In this document: positions 41,723 through 51,081 of the stretch, one piece after another
How positions within the stretch are numbered: position 1 is the stretch's first letter
Layout of the letters: each line of letters begins with the position of its first letter
Assembly: GCA_937900045.1 (NCBI GenBank)
Contig: CALCEB010000202.1
Coordinates: 1-64,000, forward strand
DNA from: an uncultured Acidobacteriota bacterium
Lineage (GTDB): Bacteria > Acidobacteriota > Terriglobia > UBA7540
DNA: 64,000 bases
Direction of reading: 5' to 3'
Translations under genes and position numbers: made by a program
The notes under the pieces: generated by a model
Seen by the model: the letters and a program-made list of their open reading frames with translations, nothing else
The model's database searches: none
Told to the model about the DNA's origin: nothing

Positions 41723-43954
41723 ATGCTCCGATCTAAAATGAGACGCATTTCCCACGGATTCGGCCTCAGATTTTTCTTGCCACTGACAATCGCATTTACT
41801 TCCCGGCTCGCATTTGGCCAGCAGCTCCCACCCCAAGCAGCCTATCAAACCTGGAGAGTCTACGGGGGTGCGCCGGATAACATTCATTATTCCTCCCTTC
41901 GGCAGATCAATCTCTCAAACGTCCGTCAGTTGAAAGTAGCGTGGAGATTCGACTCGGGCGACGAATTCCCCGAATCCGAAATGGAATGCAATCCGGTCAT
42001 CGTGCACGGCGTCCTCTACGCCACCACGCCGAAGCTGCGGCTGATTGCGCTCGATGCCGCCACGGGAAGACTGAAGTGGAATTTTGACCCGAACCAGGGC
42101 CAGCCGGTCAAAACCAAGCTTCGCAATCGCGGCGTGACTTTCTGGGAAAGCGGCCCCGACCGGCGGATTTTTTTCGTGGCCGGGAAATATCTTTATTCGA
42201 TCAATGCGCATATGGGCAAGCTTGTTCAAAGCTTTGGTAGCGGAGGAAGGGTAGACCTGCGCCAGGGCTTGGGCCGTGATCCGGATCAGCAATCGGTGTC
42301 CGCCACCAGTCCCGGCGTGATTTATAAAAATCTCTTAATCATGGGCAGCATTGTCGCCGAGGATCTGCCCGCGTCGCCAGGAGACATTCGCGCCTACGAT
42401 GTTCGAACCGGACAAATCCGTTGGGTGTTTCACACCATTCCTCATCCCGGCGAGCCGGGTTATCACACCTGGCCGAAGAACACTTGGAAGTACATTGGCG
42501 GCGCGAACGATTGGGCTGGAATGAGCGTGGACGAAAAGCGCGGTCTGGTGTTTGCTGCGACCGGCTCCGCGGCATTTGATTTCTACGGCGCCAACCGCCG
42601 GGGAGATGACCTTTATGCGAATTGCCTGCTGGCTCTTCAGGCGGAGACCGGAAAACTCGTGTGGTACTTCCAGGGTGTGAGGCACGATGTGTGGGACCGC
42701 GATTTTCCCGCTGCACCCGCGCTGGTGACCATCATGAGGGATGGCCATCCCATCGATGCCGTCGCCCAGATCACCAAGTCCGGTTTCGTCTTCGTCTTCA
42801 ACCGCGTGACCGGCCAGCCGCTCTTTCCCATCAAATACCGCAGAGTGGCCGCTTCCAATGTCGAGGGCGAGCGGCTGGCGAAAACTCAACCATTCCCGCT
42901 GTTGCCGCCGCCTTTTGCGCGCCAGCAATTCACACCGGATTTGGCGACGGTTCGCACGCCCGCAGCGCACAGGGCGGTTCTTCAAGAACTCGGAAAATTA
43001 ACTAGCGGCGGCCAGTTCACTCCGCCCAGCTTGCGGGGAACGGTCATCTTCCCCGGGTTTGACGGCGGCGGCGAATGGGGAGGCCCGGCCTTTGATCCGA
43101 AGACCGGAATTCTCTACGTAAACTCGAATGAGATGGCCTGGATTTTGCGGCTGGTCCCGCGTCCAAAGGTCCAAGCCGATACCACGGCGAGACAACTCTA
43201 CCGGGCGAATTGCGCTGGTTGCCACCTCGCGGACATGAAAGGAAGTCCACCGGAGTTTCCAGCGCTCACCGGAATCCGGGAGAGACTTTCAGAATCGCAA
43301 ATCGTGAACGTCATCCGCGGAGGGCGCGGGCGCATGCCGGCATTTTCCAATCTTGGGAACCATGCGGTTCAGGCGCTGGCGGATTTCTTGGCGACCGGCC
43401 AGAACTCCGACGTCAAAATCGGAAGAGGCCAGCCGCTGTTCCACCCGCTTAGGTATTCGATGGACGGTTATAACAAGTTTCTGGACCCGGATGGTTATCC
43501 CGCCGTAAAACCTCCGTGGGGAACACTGAACGCCATCGACTTGAATACCGGGAAATTTGTCTGGAAGATTCCTTTCGGAGAATATCCGGAGCTTGTCGCG
43601 AAAGGGCTGCGCAACACGGGTAGCGAAAACTACGGCGGCCCGCTGGTGACCGCCGGTGGATTGGTCTTTATCGGCGCAACGGTTCGCGACCGGAAGTTCC
43701 ACGCCTTCGACAAAGCGACGGGGAGGTTGCTGTGGGAGGCGGCGCTGCCCGCTGCCGGCAACGCCACCCCCGCCACCTACGAGGTGAACGGACGGCAATT
43801 CGTGGTGATTGCCGCCGGGGGAGGAAAGTGGGGTGCGCCGCCCGGTGGTTCATATGTAGCCTTTGCGCTGCCCCAGAATGACGCAGGCTATGGAAGTTTG
43901 GCTCCTGGCGCAAGCGTAAAAATCACTGCGGCGCCGCCACCCGGAGCCAGGTGA
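41723..43954 (+). CDS. PQQ-dependent quinoprotein dehydrogenase with embedded cytochrome c domain
   Basis: 743 residues. A signal peptide (FFLPLTIAFTSRLAFGQ) leads into an eight-bladed PQQ propeller of W-type repeats: LKVAWRFDSGD, LIALDAATGRLKWNFDPNQG, DIRAYDVRTGQIRWVFHTIP, YANCLLALQAETGKLVWYFQ and GTLNAIDLNTGKFVWKIPFG. Around residue 495 a cytochrome c domain is inserted, with haem motif CAGCH and methionine ligand in GRGRMPAFSN, flanked again by propeller blades. Substrates of this class are alcohols or sugars oxidised in the periplasm, with electrons leaving via the haem. ATG codons at 41723 and 41738 are both possible. The last 67 bases overlap the convergent GH97 gene. Confidence 0.88.
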   Translation: MLRSKMRRISHGFGLRFFLPLTIAFTSRLAFGQQLPPQAAYQTWRVYGGAPDNIHYSSLRQINLSNVRQLKVAWRFDSGDEFPESEMECNPVIVHGVLYATTPKLRLIALDAATGRLKWNFDPNQGQPVKTKLRNRGVTFWESGPDRRIFFVAGKYLYSINAHMGKLVQSFGSGGRVDLRQGLGRDPDQQSVSATSPGVIYKNLLIMGSIVAEDLPASPGDIRAYDVRTGQIRWVFHTIPHPGEPGYHTWPKNTWKYIGGANDWAGMSVDEKRGLVFAATGSAAFDFYGANRRGDDLYANCLLALQAETGKLVWYFQGVRHDVWDRDFPAAPALVTIMRDGHPIDAVAQITKSGFVFVFNRVTGQPLFPIKYRRVAASNVEGERLAKTQPFPLLPPPFARQQFTPDLATVRTPAAHRAVLQELGKLTSGGQFTPPSLRGTVIFPGFDGGGEWGGPAFDPKTGILYVNSNEMAWILRLVPRPKVQADTTARQLYRANCAGCHLADMKGSPPEFPALTGIRERLSESQIVNVIRGGRGRMPAFSNLGNHAVQALADFLATGQNSDVKIGRGQPLFHPLRYSMDGYNKFLDPDGYPAVKPPWGTLNAIDLNTGKFVWKIPFGEYPELVAKGLRNTGSENYGGPLVTAGGLVFIGATVRDRKFHAFDKATGRLLWEAALPAAGNATPATYEVNGRQFVVIAAGGGKWGAPPGGSYVAFALPQNDAGYGSLAPGASVKITAAPPPGAR

Positions 43955-45891
43955 AGCCCTAAGGTGTCTGTGGACTTCACCCACTTCTTGTTGTATATGA
44001 CGCTCTTCGGATTTTCAGCAGCATCCGGCCCATCGGCGAACACTTCCTCCAGATATTGTCCCTGGCCAAGAAAATTGAGCGGAAGAGTAAAATTACGCGG
44101 CATCCAATTCGTCATGCTTCCCAGGTACCAGGTCGTGTTGCTGCGGCGGGCGATGGTAATGTATTCAGCGGGCTCGCCGTTCAAGACTTTGGTCTGATCC
44201 CAGACGGTCGGAACGCGTTCCAGAAACTCCATGCCCGTGTGATTGTCATAGTCTTCAGGATAGTCAGCAAGCATGGCGAGCGGGCTGAAGAAGACGGCAT
44301 ACATCGCCAGTTGATGGGCGCGCGTGCCCTGGCACATGGGATTCACCTGGCGCGGCACAAACTGGGACTGGGTGGCGTTGTTAAAGCAGCCGGGGGTGTA
44401 GTCAAACGGGCCGGCCAACATGCGGGTGAAGGGAAGCGTCACGTCATGCACCGGGTTGGTGCGCCGCGACCATTTGCTGTATTCCATGCCCATTACGCCT
44501 TCGCGGGTGAGCAGGTTCGGGTAAGTCCGGCGAAGCCCGGTGGGTTTGAAAGCGCCGTGGAGATCCACAACCAGATGATGCGCGGCGGCTTTGCGCACCA
44601 TCTCCTCGTAGAAATTCACCATCTCCTGGTCGTCGCGGTTCATGAAGTCGATCTTTACGCCCGCAACGCCCCATTTCTCAAAGAGCGGAAATGCCTGGTC
44701 GATCTGCTTTTTGACATTGGTCCAGTGCATCCACAGCAGAATTTTCACATGTTTCGTACCGGCATACTTCAGGATTTCGGGAAGATTGACAGCCGGAACC
44801 CAGTGAAGAATGTCATCCTTAGGTGACCAGCCGGCATCGATCAACATGTACTGAAGCCCATGTGCAGAAGCGAAATCGATATAATGCTCGATGGTGGGTG
44901 TGTTCATGCCGGGCTTGAAGCTGACGCCCGTATCGTAATCGCCGGACCACCAGTCCCACGCTGACTTACCGGGCTCAATCCAGGAAGTGTCCTTCAGCAC
45001 CGAGGGCTGGCTCAGGTTCAGAATCAAGTCACTCGATTCGATGAGGCCGCCCGGCCGGAAGTTCACCATAATCACCCGCCAAGGCGTGGCCTTCGGGGTC
45101 GAAGCAATGACGGCCACGCCCGGGTGATTCGGAAGCGGAGAGAGCTTGCTGGCGAGGCCATTGGACACACCGGCGGCGCCGCCCACATACATGCCGGCAT
45201 AGTCCGTCAAGTCCGCCTCAAGCAGCGCAGCCCAGGGGCCGTTTGAAAGATGGAGGAGCAAGGGCAAGCCGATGATCGAGTCAGGTTTAATTTCGTCAAT
45301 ACCCTCTTGCCTGAACTCGCTTTCGTAGGGGGTGGTAAAGCTGCCAAGATCCAACGCAAAGACCGTGGCGGCGTGGGTGAAGTAGAACCCCGTGTTCTCG
45401 GAGGAAAGTGTAAACTTTTGGATTGCGGGTTGATTAGGTAAGACGTAACGGAAGGCCACGCCCTCATCATAGGCGCGAAAGATGATGTTGAGGCGCCGGT
45501 GCGGGGCGCTTGCTTCAATTAGCGAGACGGTAAGCTGGTTGTAATGGTCGCGAACATTGTGGCGTTGGCCAAAGGGATTCTGCCAGAAGCCATCCTGGGT
45601 ATTCATGCTTGAGCCGGTGATGGTTAAGTTGGTTTCCAGCGGCGCCGCACCCAGAAAATTCAAGCCCAGGGGCGAGTCCGCAAGGATTTCGGCCTTCTTG
45701 AAGCTGACGGAGTAATAAGGCCGCATGCCCGGCTTGTAAGGCGTCCCATTGGCCTTCAGTTGAAAACTGATGGATAGGTTTCCGTCCGGAGAAGTAACGG
45801 TAAGCGCCGGAAACGCCAAAACAGATGGAGCAAGCAGGGTTGCGGCGATCAAGAGAAGGAAGGCAGCAGTCTTGTACTTGACGAAGGGCAT
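43888..45891 (-). CDS. Glycoside hydrolase family 97 (retaining-type)
   Basis: 667 residues from the ATG at 45891 (signal peptide FLLLIAATLLAPSVLAF; an ATG-like start at 45939 is less likely). The N-terminal beta sandwich is LTVTSPDGNLSISFQLKANG and VRDHYNQLTVSLIEAS. The catalytic TIM barrel shows KSAWDWWSGDYDTGVSF, LIDAGWSPKDDILHW, the KIDFMNRDDQEMVNFYEEM strand whose Asp is the likely nucleophile, and the C-terminal beta domain. An aspartate here marks the retaining BtGH97b-like group (alpha-galactosidase) rather than inverting SusB (Glu). It cleaves alpha-linked oligosaccharides in the periplasm. It converges on and overlaps the PQQ dehydrogenase gene by 67 bases. Confidence 0.85.
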   Translation of the reverse strand: MPFVKYKTAAFLLLIAATLLAPSVLAFPALTVTSPDGNLSISFQLKANGTPYKPGMRPYYSVSFKKAEILADSPLGLNFLGAAPLETNLTITGSSMNTQDGFWQNPFGQRHNVRDHYNQLTVSLIEASAPHRRLNIIFRAYDEGVAFRYVLPNQPAIQKFTLSSENTGFYFTHAATVFALDLGSFTTPYESEFRQEGIDEIKPDSIIGLPLLLHLSNGPWAALLEADLTDYAGMYVGGAAGVSNGLASKLSPLPNHPGVAVIASTPKATPWRVIMVNFRPGGLIESSDLILNLSQPSVLKDTSWIEPGKSAWDWWSGDYDTGVSFKPGMNTPTIEHYIDFASAHGLQYMLIDAGWSPKDDILHWVPAVNLPEILKYAGTKHVKILLWMHWTNVKKQIDQAFPLFEKWGVAGVKIDFMNRDDQEMVNFYEEMVRKAAAHHLVVDLHGAFKPTGLRRTYPNLLTREGVMGMEYSKWSRRTNPVHDVTLPFTRMLAGPFDYTPGCFNNATQSQFVPRQVNPMCQGTRAHQLAMYAVFFSPLAMLADYPEDYDNHTGMEFLERVPTVWDQTKVLNGEPAEYITIARRSNTTWYLGSMTNWMPRNFTLPLNFLGQGQYLEEVFADGPDAAENPKSVIYNKKWVKSTDTLGLHLAPGGGAAVIFTLAPGAKLP

Positions 45892-45996
45892 GATTCGATG
45901 GCTCCCATAGCGATGAGCTGATTTCTTGCGCACTCGCAAAATTCTGCAGTGAGTAAAGTGTTCAATACCCTTTGGTCTCGTCCCCCAAAACTTTTC

Positions 45997-47145
45997 TCAC
46001 AGCAGCTTGGCCGCTGCGAGACCCAATCCGTAGGTTACAACGCCCTCGACCGCGCCCACCGCCATCATTTCAAATCCGCTGGCCCACCAGCTTCGAATGG
46101 TCATCAGGCTCTTTCCGGCGCCCACCAGGAAATGGGCAGCCAAGCTGACGGCGGCCGCCACCATGATGGCGGTGATGCCGTCCAGCCAGAAGAATGGAAG
46201 CACGGGAATGATGGCGCCCAACACGGTGGAGATACCAGAGGAAACCGCGGCGCGGCCGGGGCTTGGGGCGTTCATTTCGCTGATGCCAAGCTCTTCGCTG
46301 GCCATCGCCTTCATGAATTGCTCGGGCCGTTCCGCCAGGCGGTCAACCAGCATCTTCGCCTCTTCAGAGGTGAACCCTTTAAGCTGGTAAATCAACTCCA
46401 ATTCCTCCCGCTCTTCTGCCGGGTTTTCCTGGAATTCCTCCTCTTCGCGGGCGATCTCGGCTTGGGAAAGTTCCCCTTGTGATTTTGCGGCGAGATAAGC
46501 TCCGGCCGCCATGGAGAGCGCGCTGGCGATGGTTCCCGCCAGGCCGGAGACTAGGACCCAGTGAGCGATGGACGTGTAGCCGGCCACGCCGGAGACTAAA
46601 CCAAATACGGCGCCCAAGCCATCGTTGGCGCCATAGATGGCATCGCCCACCCAACTGTGTCCGGTGCGGTGCCATTGCTCGCGGCCCAGAATAGACTCGA
46701 GCGCCGTCCGGGGGCCAGTTTTCTGCTCCAACTCGCGGAGAAACTTGCGGTGCTTCTGCTCGTCCTCCTGCACCTCGCGGAGGATATCTCCTACTTCCGC
46801 CTCGAAGGTTTCACGCTGCTGCCGGTAAATGCCGATGTCACGATCTTCATTGGCTTCCTGCTTGCGAATGGTAGCCTCGGCGCCCACCCATCGCGCCAAG
46901 CGCAGCCGCCAGCGCGCTCCGAAATTCAGGTGGGCAGCGGGCGGCTCGGCTCCCAGTTCTTGCATCTTCTGCGCCCAGCGTTCCGCATGGCGCCCTTCCG
47001 CCTCGGAGAGTCTCAACAAGAGGGTTTGCTTGGCAGCCTCCTTTTCTGCCGCTGCAAGATGACGGTAAAGGGCTTCGCCTTCCCGCTCGCGGCGGTAATT
47101 ATCCCGAAGGGCTTCGAGCAACTTTTCGCTTTCCTGCTTGGTCAT
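45997..47145 (-). CDS. Rubrerythrin-like/VIT1 fusion metal transporter (MbfA-like)
   Basis: 382 residues. The first 150 residues are a ferritin-like diiron bundle: NYRREREGEALYRHLAAAEK, RLSEAEGRHAERWAQKMQEL (ExxH) and REVQEDEQKHRKFLRELEQK (ExxxxH-type), where the glutamates and histidines bind two metals. The remainder is a VIT1/CCC1 membrane domain: WVGDAIYGANDGLGAVFGLVSGVAG, ALSMAAGAYLAAKSQGELSQ, then GIISTVLGAIIPVLPFF-like and VSLAAHFLVGAGKS helices. Such proteins export or sequester iron or manganese. The gene is monocistronic; GH97 lies downstream. Confidence 0.85.
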   Translation of the reverse strand: MTKQESEKLLEALRDNYRREREGEALYRHLAAAEKEAAKQTLLLRLSEAEGRHAERWAQKMQELGAEPPAAHLNFGARWRLRLARWVGAEATIRKQEANEDRDIGIYRQQRETFEAEVGDILREVQEDEQKHRKFLRELEQKTGPRTALESILGREQWHRTGHSWVGDAIYGANDGLGAVFGLVSGVAGYTSIAHWVLVSGLAGTIASALSMAAGAYLAAKSQGELSQAEIAREEEEFQENPAEEREELELIYQLKGFTSEEAKMLVDRLAERPEQFMKAMASEELGISEMNAPSPGRAAVSSGISTVLGAIIPVLPFFWLDGITAIMVAAAVSLAAHFLVGAGKSLMTIRSWWASGFEMMAVGAVEGVVTYGLGLAAAKLL

Positions 47146-47246
47146 AGGAGTCCTCAGAACAAATGAAGATCCTGTGATCCCGCCCGCAGCGGAGAATCAC
47201 AGGAAGCATTCAGCCGTCAGCCTTCAGTAAAAAAGGCCAGTTCTTA

Positions 47247-48071
47247 CTAATGGGAGAAAGCCGCCGGCACATGTCGTACTCGCCTCCTGTTGGGCCGCAC
47301 CAGCCGCTTCTCCTGCCGATGGGACCGTTTGACGATGGATTTCAACGTCTGCTGCACGGGACGGTAGTTCGGGAATCGCCGCTCCGCCTCTTGAAACTCC
47401 CGGGTGTGGATGACTCGCCGGTGACCCCTGCGTTGCACAGGATAAACGATATGGAGCATCTCATGGTAGACGAGATATTCCACCACGTCCAAAGGCACCG
47501 AAGACGAATCCAACATCCGGCTGATGGTAATCGTGCCGTGCGCCGAATCGTGGTGGCCGAGCAAAGTCAGAGATGCCTCTGCGCTCCATCCCAACCGGGG
47601 CAGCCGCAGGCGACCCTGAAAATGATCGCGGTTGAGCCGGTGGAATATCTCTTCCAGATTGTAATACTGGCCTTGGGGAGGCCGCATGAGTTTAAAGCCG
47701 CGTGTCCGCCGGTTGGCGTCGACCCGTTCGCGAACCTGGGGATCGAAGGTCCAGGCCATGTAGCACTCCCGCGCCTCGCGGGAGGGTTTGCGGCGGAAAA
47801 GTGAGGCGAGCAAGACTTCTGCCAATGCCTCCAATACGATGGCGGGCGCGCTGGCCGCGACATCGGAAAGACGGGCTTGAATTCCCTGATTCCTAAGCCG
47901 GATGGTGTTGCGCAAGTTAGCATAAGGGTGAAAAGCAATCGTGAAAGTATTGACCGGGTATTTGAAACCCAGGCGGCGGAACACTTGCGCAAAAACCTCC
48001 TCCGGCTTGGGCGGAGAATCAAATGCCAAGGTTAGTTGCAATCGCTTCGCAGTTGGGGGAGATGGAAGCAT
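47247..48071 (-). CDS. SprT-like zinc metalloprotease family protein
   Basis: 274 residues from the ATG at 48071 (a TTG at 48092 extends it by seven). The C-terminal half shows the SprT-like core: LEEIFHRLNRDHFQGRLRLP, DSAHGTITISRMLDSSSVP, then the zinc site VEYLVYHEMLHIVYPVQRRGHRRVIHTREFQ, with HExxH and a third histidine downstream. The N-terminal half (RLQLTLAFDSPPKPEEVFAQ, FRRLGFKYPVNTFTIAFHP) has no recognised domain. It is cytoplasmic by lack of a signal. Such proteins degrade DNA-protein crosslinks or are uncharacterised. Arg-rich tail. Confidence 0.75.
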   Translation of the reverse strand: MLPSPPTAKRLQLTLAFDSPPKPEEVFAQVFRRLGFKYPVNTFTIAFHPYANLRNTIRLRNQGIQARLSDVAASAPAIVLEALAEVLLASLFRRKPSREARECYMAWTFDPQVRERVDANRRTRGFKLMRPPQGQYYNLEEIFHRLNRDHFQGRLRLPRLGWSAEASLTLLGHHDSAHGTITISRMLDSSSVPLDVVEYLVYHEMLHIVYPVQRRGHRRVIHTREFQEAERRFPNYRPVQQTLKSIVKRSHRQEKRLVRPNRRRVRHVPAAFSH

Positions 48072-48270
48072 CGGTGGAAGATTCAAAGGCAACCGAAACC
48101 CTGAAACCAGCGATGGGCAAGCAAACGTAACAGGTCAAAGAGAACACAGGAAAAGCGGCCTGGCGACTCCTCGTTACGGATCTCGAGGATTTCTTCATTC
48201 TGGTAATTCTTCACCGCCTCCAGATCCTCTGAATGACCCTTCCAAACGAGCCGCCGGATTCATCGAACCG

Positions 48271-48924
48271 TTAATCGTTGTCGTCTTCAGGCGGAGCCTT
48301 TTTCTGTTCTTTCTTTCGAAGTTTTTTCTCCTCCTTCATGCGCTTCTTTTCTTCTTTCACCATCTGCTTGGACTCCTGGACGGTCTGCTTTTCATCGCGC
48401 TTCAACTCCCCGAACTTCTTATTCTGCAGGCTCAGCGCCTTGGTGCCACCTTCGATGGTGTCCTGCATGTCGGCGATGGCGTCCCGCAGGGAACTGGAAT
48501 ATTGCGTGGAATAGGGATCACGGTCCCCTTGTGCGTGTTGAAGCTCCTCAAGCTGCTTGGGCGCCTCTTCGACAAGGACCTTCAGGCCTTTCCGCATGTC
48601 CCCATCGTGCCTGAATTGCAAGTCAATCCAGTCCTTCATCTCATCATCGAGTTTGACGTACTGTTCCAGGACCTTGCTGAGATAGCCACCCACGTCGTAT
48701 TCCGGGTTGGGCGCCCGCTTGCGAAAATCATCGAACAGAGTCAAGCGGGCTTGCTCAAGGTCCAAATAAACTTTAATCCGTTCTCCGGGGTCTTGCGCAT
48801 CACGCAGGCGATCCACCTCGGCCCCGGAGAGCACAGCCCGGTCCGGCAACTGGGCTCGCAATTGCCGGCCTGACCATGCCACGGAAAACAATCCGAAAGC
48901 CAGGACAACTCCAAGCTGTTTCAC
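48271..48924 (-). CDS. Secreted helical protein, paralog B
   Basis: 217 residues. Signal peptide LGVVLAFGLFSVAWSG, then VDRLRDAQDPGERIKVYLDL and EQARLTLFDDFRKRAPNPEY helices, and a long lysine/glutamate-rich coiled-coil C-terminus (QMVKEEKKRMKEEKKLRKKE). The first 80 mature residues resemble the upstream gene product (NPIKKAKLEVRLANVKLKEA). Its ATG overlaps the stop of that gene by four bases (ATGA). No family recognised. Confidence 0.6.
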   Translation of the reverse strand: MKQLGVVLAFGLFSVAWSGRQLRAQLPDRAVLSGAEVDRLRDAQDPGERIKVYLDLEQARLTLFDDFRKRAPNPEYDVGGYLSKVLEQYVKLDDEMKDWIDLQFRHDGDMRKGLKVLVEEAPKQLEELQHAQGDRDPYSTQYSSSLRDAIADMQDTIEGGTKALSLQNKKFGELKRDEKQTVQESKQMVKEEKKRMKEEKKLRKKEQKKAPPEDDND

Positions 48925-49460
48925 GGGTGAACCTTCCCTGGCCCCGAGGTCAGGCTGTGCACAGGTTTCGAGTTTGGCGGATTCCCGTTCAGGCCGGGAA
49001 ACAAGGCTGACAACACCTTCGTATGAAGGTTGCCGGTCTGATTTCGTGCCTCATCGATCGGACCACGGTTGGTGTAATAGGTCCGGCGCCGAGCCTCCGT
49101 AAGTTCACGCATGTCCTCTCGTAATGAGATCTCCAGGTCCATGTAGCCTTGAGGCTTTTTGGCTGCATCGCGTCCCGTAGCCTTCAGAGTGTGCCAAGCC
49201 TCTTCGGCGTCGCTCAAGTAATCCTTCAGTAGACTTGCGCCCTGATTAAGTTTTTGCCCATCATAGGCGGAAATGGCTTCCTTCAGCTTCACATTCGCCA
49301 AACGGACTTCCAGCTTGGCCTTCTTAATCGGATTCCGTTCCCTCTGGATCCGGCCCAGGAGCGCAGCTTCAGTGGGCGCGCGGCGAGCCCGGAGAGGAGC
49401 GCAAAACGTGGCGCAAGCTACCAACGTCGCGACGGTCGTAATTGGGATGCGCCGCTTCAT
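48921..49460 (-). CDS. Secreted helical protein, paralog A
   Basis: 179 residues from the ATG at 49460, preceded by GGAGTGACC. Signal peptide ITTVATLVACATFCAPLRA. The rest is helix: LLGRIQRERNPIKKAKLEVR, LANVKLKEAISAYDGQKLN, LLKDYLSDAEEAWHTLKATG. It is probably the first gene of a two-gene operon with 48271-48924, whose N-terminal half it resembles, so the pair arose by duplication. Function unknown. Confidence 0.6.
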   Translation of the reverse strand: MKRRIPITTVATLVACATFCAPLRARRAPTEAALLGRIQRERNPIKKAKLEVRLANVKLKEAISAYDGQKLNQGASLLKDYLSDAEEAWHTLKATGRDAAKKPQGYMDLEISLREDMRELTEARRRTYYTNRGPIDEARNQTGNLHTKVLSALFPGLNGNPPNSKPVHSLTSGPGKVHP

Positions 49461-49585
49461 GGTCACTCCACTTATTTCCTATTATACCAGCTTGATCCAT
49501 AACTACCTGAAAGCGAAAACTATGGCCCGCCTGCCACCCATTCGGGTCTCGCGCCGCTCCTGGCCAGGTTCAGTTCAGGATGGCA

Positions 49586-50899
49586 TCACTTGTGAAGCTC
49601 ATGATGGATGAGCTTGATGCGCTGCTCGGCTTGCCACGCCTGATCAGAGGACTTGTCCGGGGTAAGCTGGAGGAATCGCTGGTAAGCGGCCAGTGCTTGA
49701 GGCAAAGCATGAAGATGATCGAAACAGGTGGCAAGAAAAAAGTAGTCGCCCACCGGAGAATTGGGTATTTTCAGGATTGCTTCAAAGACTGGAATGGCAT
49801 CCTCATACCGCTTTTCAAAATAGACGCTTCCAGCTAAACCCTTGGCGGCTTCCAGATTGTGCGGATCCAACTTCAACGCGGCGCGGAATTCCGTTTCAGC
49901 TTCTGGAAACTTTTGTTCTTCCATCAACGTTTGGCCCAGGGCGCGGTGCAAGTCCGGTTGGTTGGACATCGTGGCCAAAGCCTGACGGTAAAATTTCTCG
50001 GACTCCGGAAACTTTTTGAGCAACGCATAGGCATCACCCAGCCGCGCATCGAGGCCAGGGAAACCCGGATCCGATTTCAAAACCAGGAGAAGGTTATCCA
50101 GAGCTTTCTGGTTATTTCCCTGCTGCATTTCAATTCGGGCAAGCCGGAAGCGGGCTTGATTGTCTTCCGGATTCTGAGCAAGATATTGTTCAAGGTCGGC
50201 AGCGGCCTGGCCCGGCTGGTTCAGACCCTCGAGCGCCAGCGCCATATCGAGCCGGAGACCCGGCAGAGAAGGATTTAGCGCTGCCGCTTTGCCAAGGGCA
50301 TTGTTGGCGTCCGCAAACCGCTTTTCAGAAAGATAAAGCTGGCCAAGACTAAACTCAGCCACCGCCAGACGAGGGTTCAGATTCAAAGCTTCCTGGAATT
50401 CCTTTTCAGCATCTGCTGGCTTGCCCTGGAGCATCAGAGCCTGGCCTGCGAATAAATGGACTTTGGGGTCGCCCGGCTTGAGGCTCTCGGCCTTTTGGAT
50501 CTGCTCGAGGGCCTGGTCCGGCTGCTTGAGGTCCACCAGCAGGATGCCGAGATTCAGGCGCGCCTCAAACAGATCCGGCTTCAGGGTCACCGTCCTTTGA
50601 TATGCTTTGATTGCCTTCTGGTATTGGTGCAAGCCCGTGTAGGCATAACCGAGATTGAACCAGATAACGGCTGTGTCCGGCGCGGTTTTCAGAAGCTCCT
50701 TGAAATCCGTCACAGCACCGGCGTAATCCTTCCGGCTCAGCGACTGCTGGGCGGCTTTGAAAAGCTCCTCGGGCGAGGATTTCAATGGGGCTTGCTGAGT
50801 ATGGGAGGCGCTGGATGCGGTTTGGGGCTGTGGCTTCGCAGCAAAAGACGGGGAAGCTGCCAGCGCGGCGGCAACCAGGATTTGCCCCAGCCGGAACAT
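49586..50899 (-). CDS. Secreted TPR-repeat protein
   Basis: About 437 residues from the ATG at 50899 (ATG at 50950 possible), giving a signal peptide LGQILVAAALAASPSFA. About ten tetratricopeptide repeats follow, each 34 residues: AVIWFNLGYAYTGLHQYQKA, FEARLNLGILLVDLKQPDQA, PKVHLFAGQALMLQGKPADA, AVAEFSLGQLYLSEKRFADA, PDLHRALGQTLMEEQKFPEA. TPR arrays assemble protein complexes, here in the periplasm. It lies downstream of uvrA on the same strand with about 180 bases between. Confidence 0.82.
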   Translation of the reverse strand: MFRLGQILVAAALAASPSFAAKPQPQTASSASHTQQAPLKSSPEELFKAAQQSLSRKDYAGAVTDFKELLKTAPDTAVIWFNLGYAYTGLHQYQKAIKAYQRTVTLKPDLFEARLNLGILLVDLKQPDQALEQIQKAESLKPGDPKVHLFAGQALMLQGKPADAEKEFQEALNLNPRLAVAEFSLGQLYLSEKRFADANNALGKAAALNPSLPGLRLDMALALEGLNQPGQAAADLEQYLAQNPEDNQARFRLARIEMQQGNNQKALDNLLLVLKSDPGFPGLDARLGDAYALLKKFPESEKFYRQALATMSNQPDLHRALGQTLMEEQKFPEAETEFRAALKLDPHNLEAAKGLAGSVYFEKRYEDAIPVFEAILKIPNSPVGDYFFLATCFDHLHALPQALAAYQRFLQLTPDKSSDQAWQAEQRIKLIHHELHK

Positions 50900-51081
50900 C
50901 GAACGCCGTGTTCCGGAGGCCAGAATCTCCGCCGCCAGCGGGTGGCCCATCCATTTTGATTCCCGATGCGGGCGGTTGGAATATTCGCATCTGGGGTACA
51001 AATCACCATTCGTGCGCCATCTTAATTTCCGCACTTTGCCCGGCAAAGGATTTTCCATGGCTGATCGAGTAAATTCCGTCC

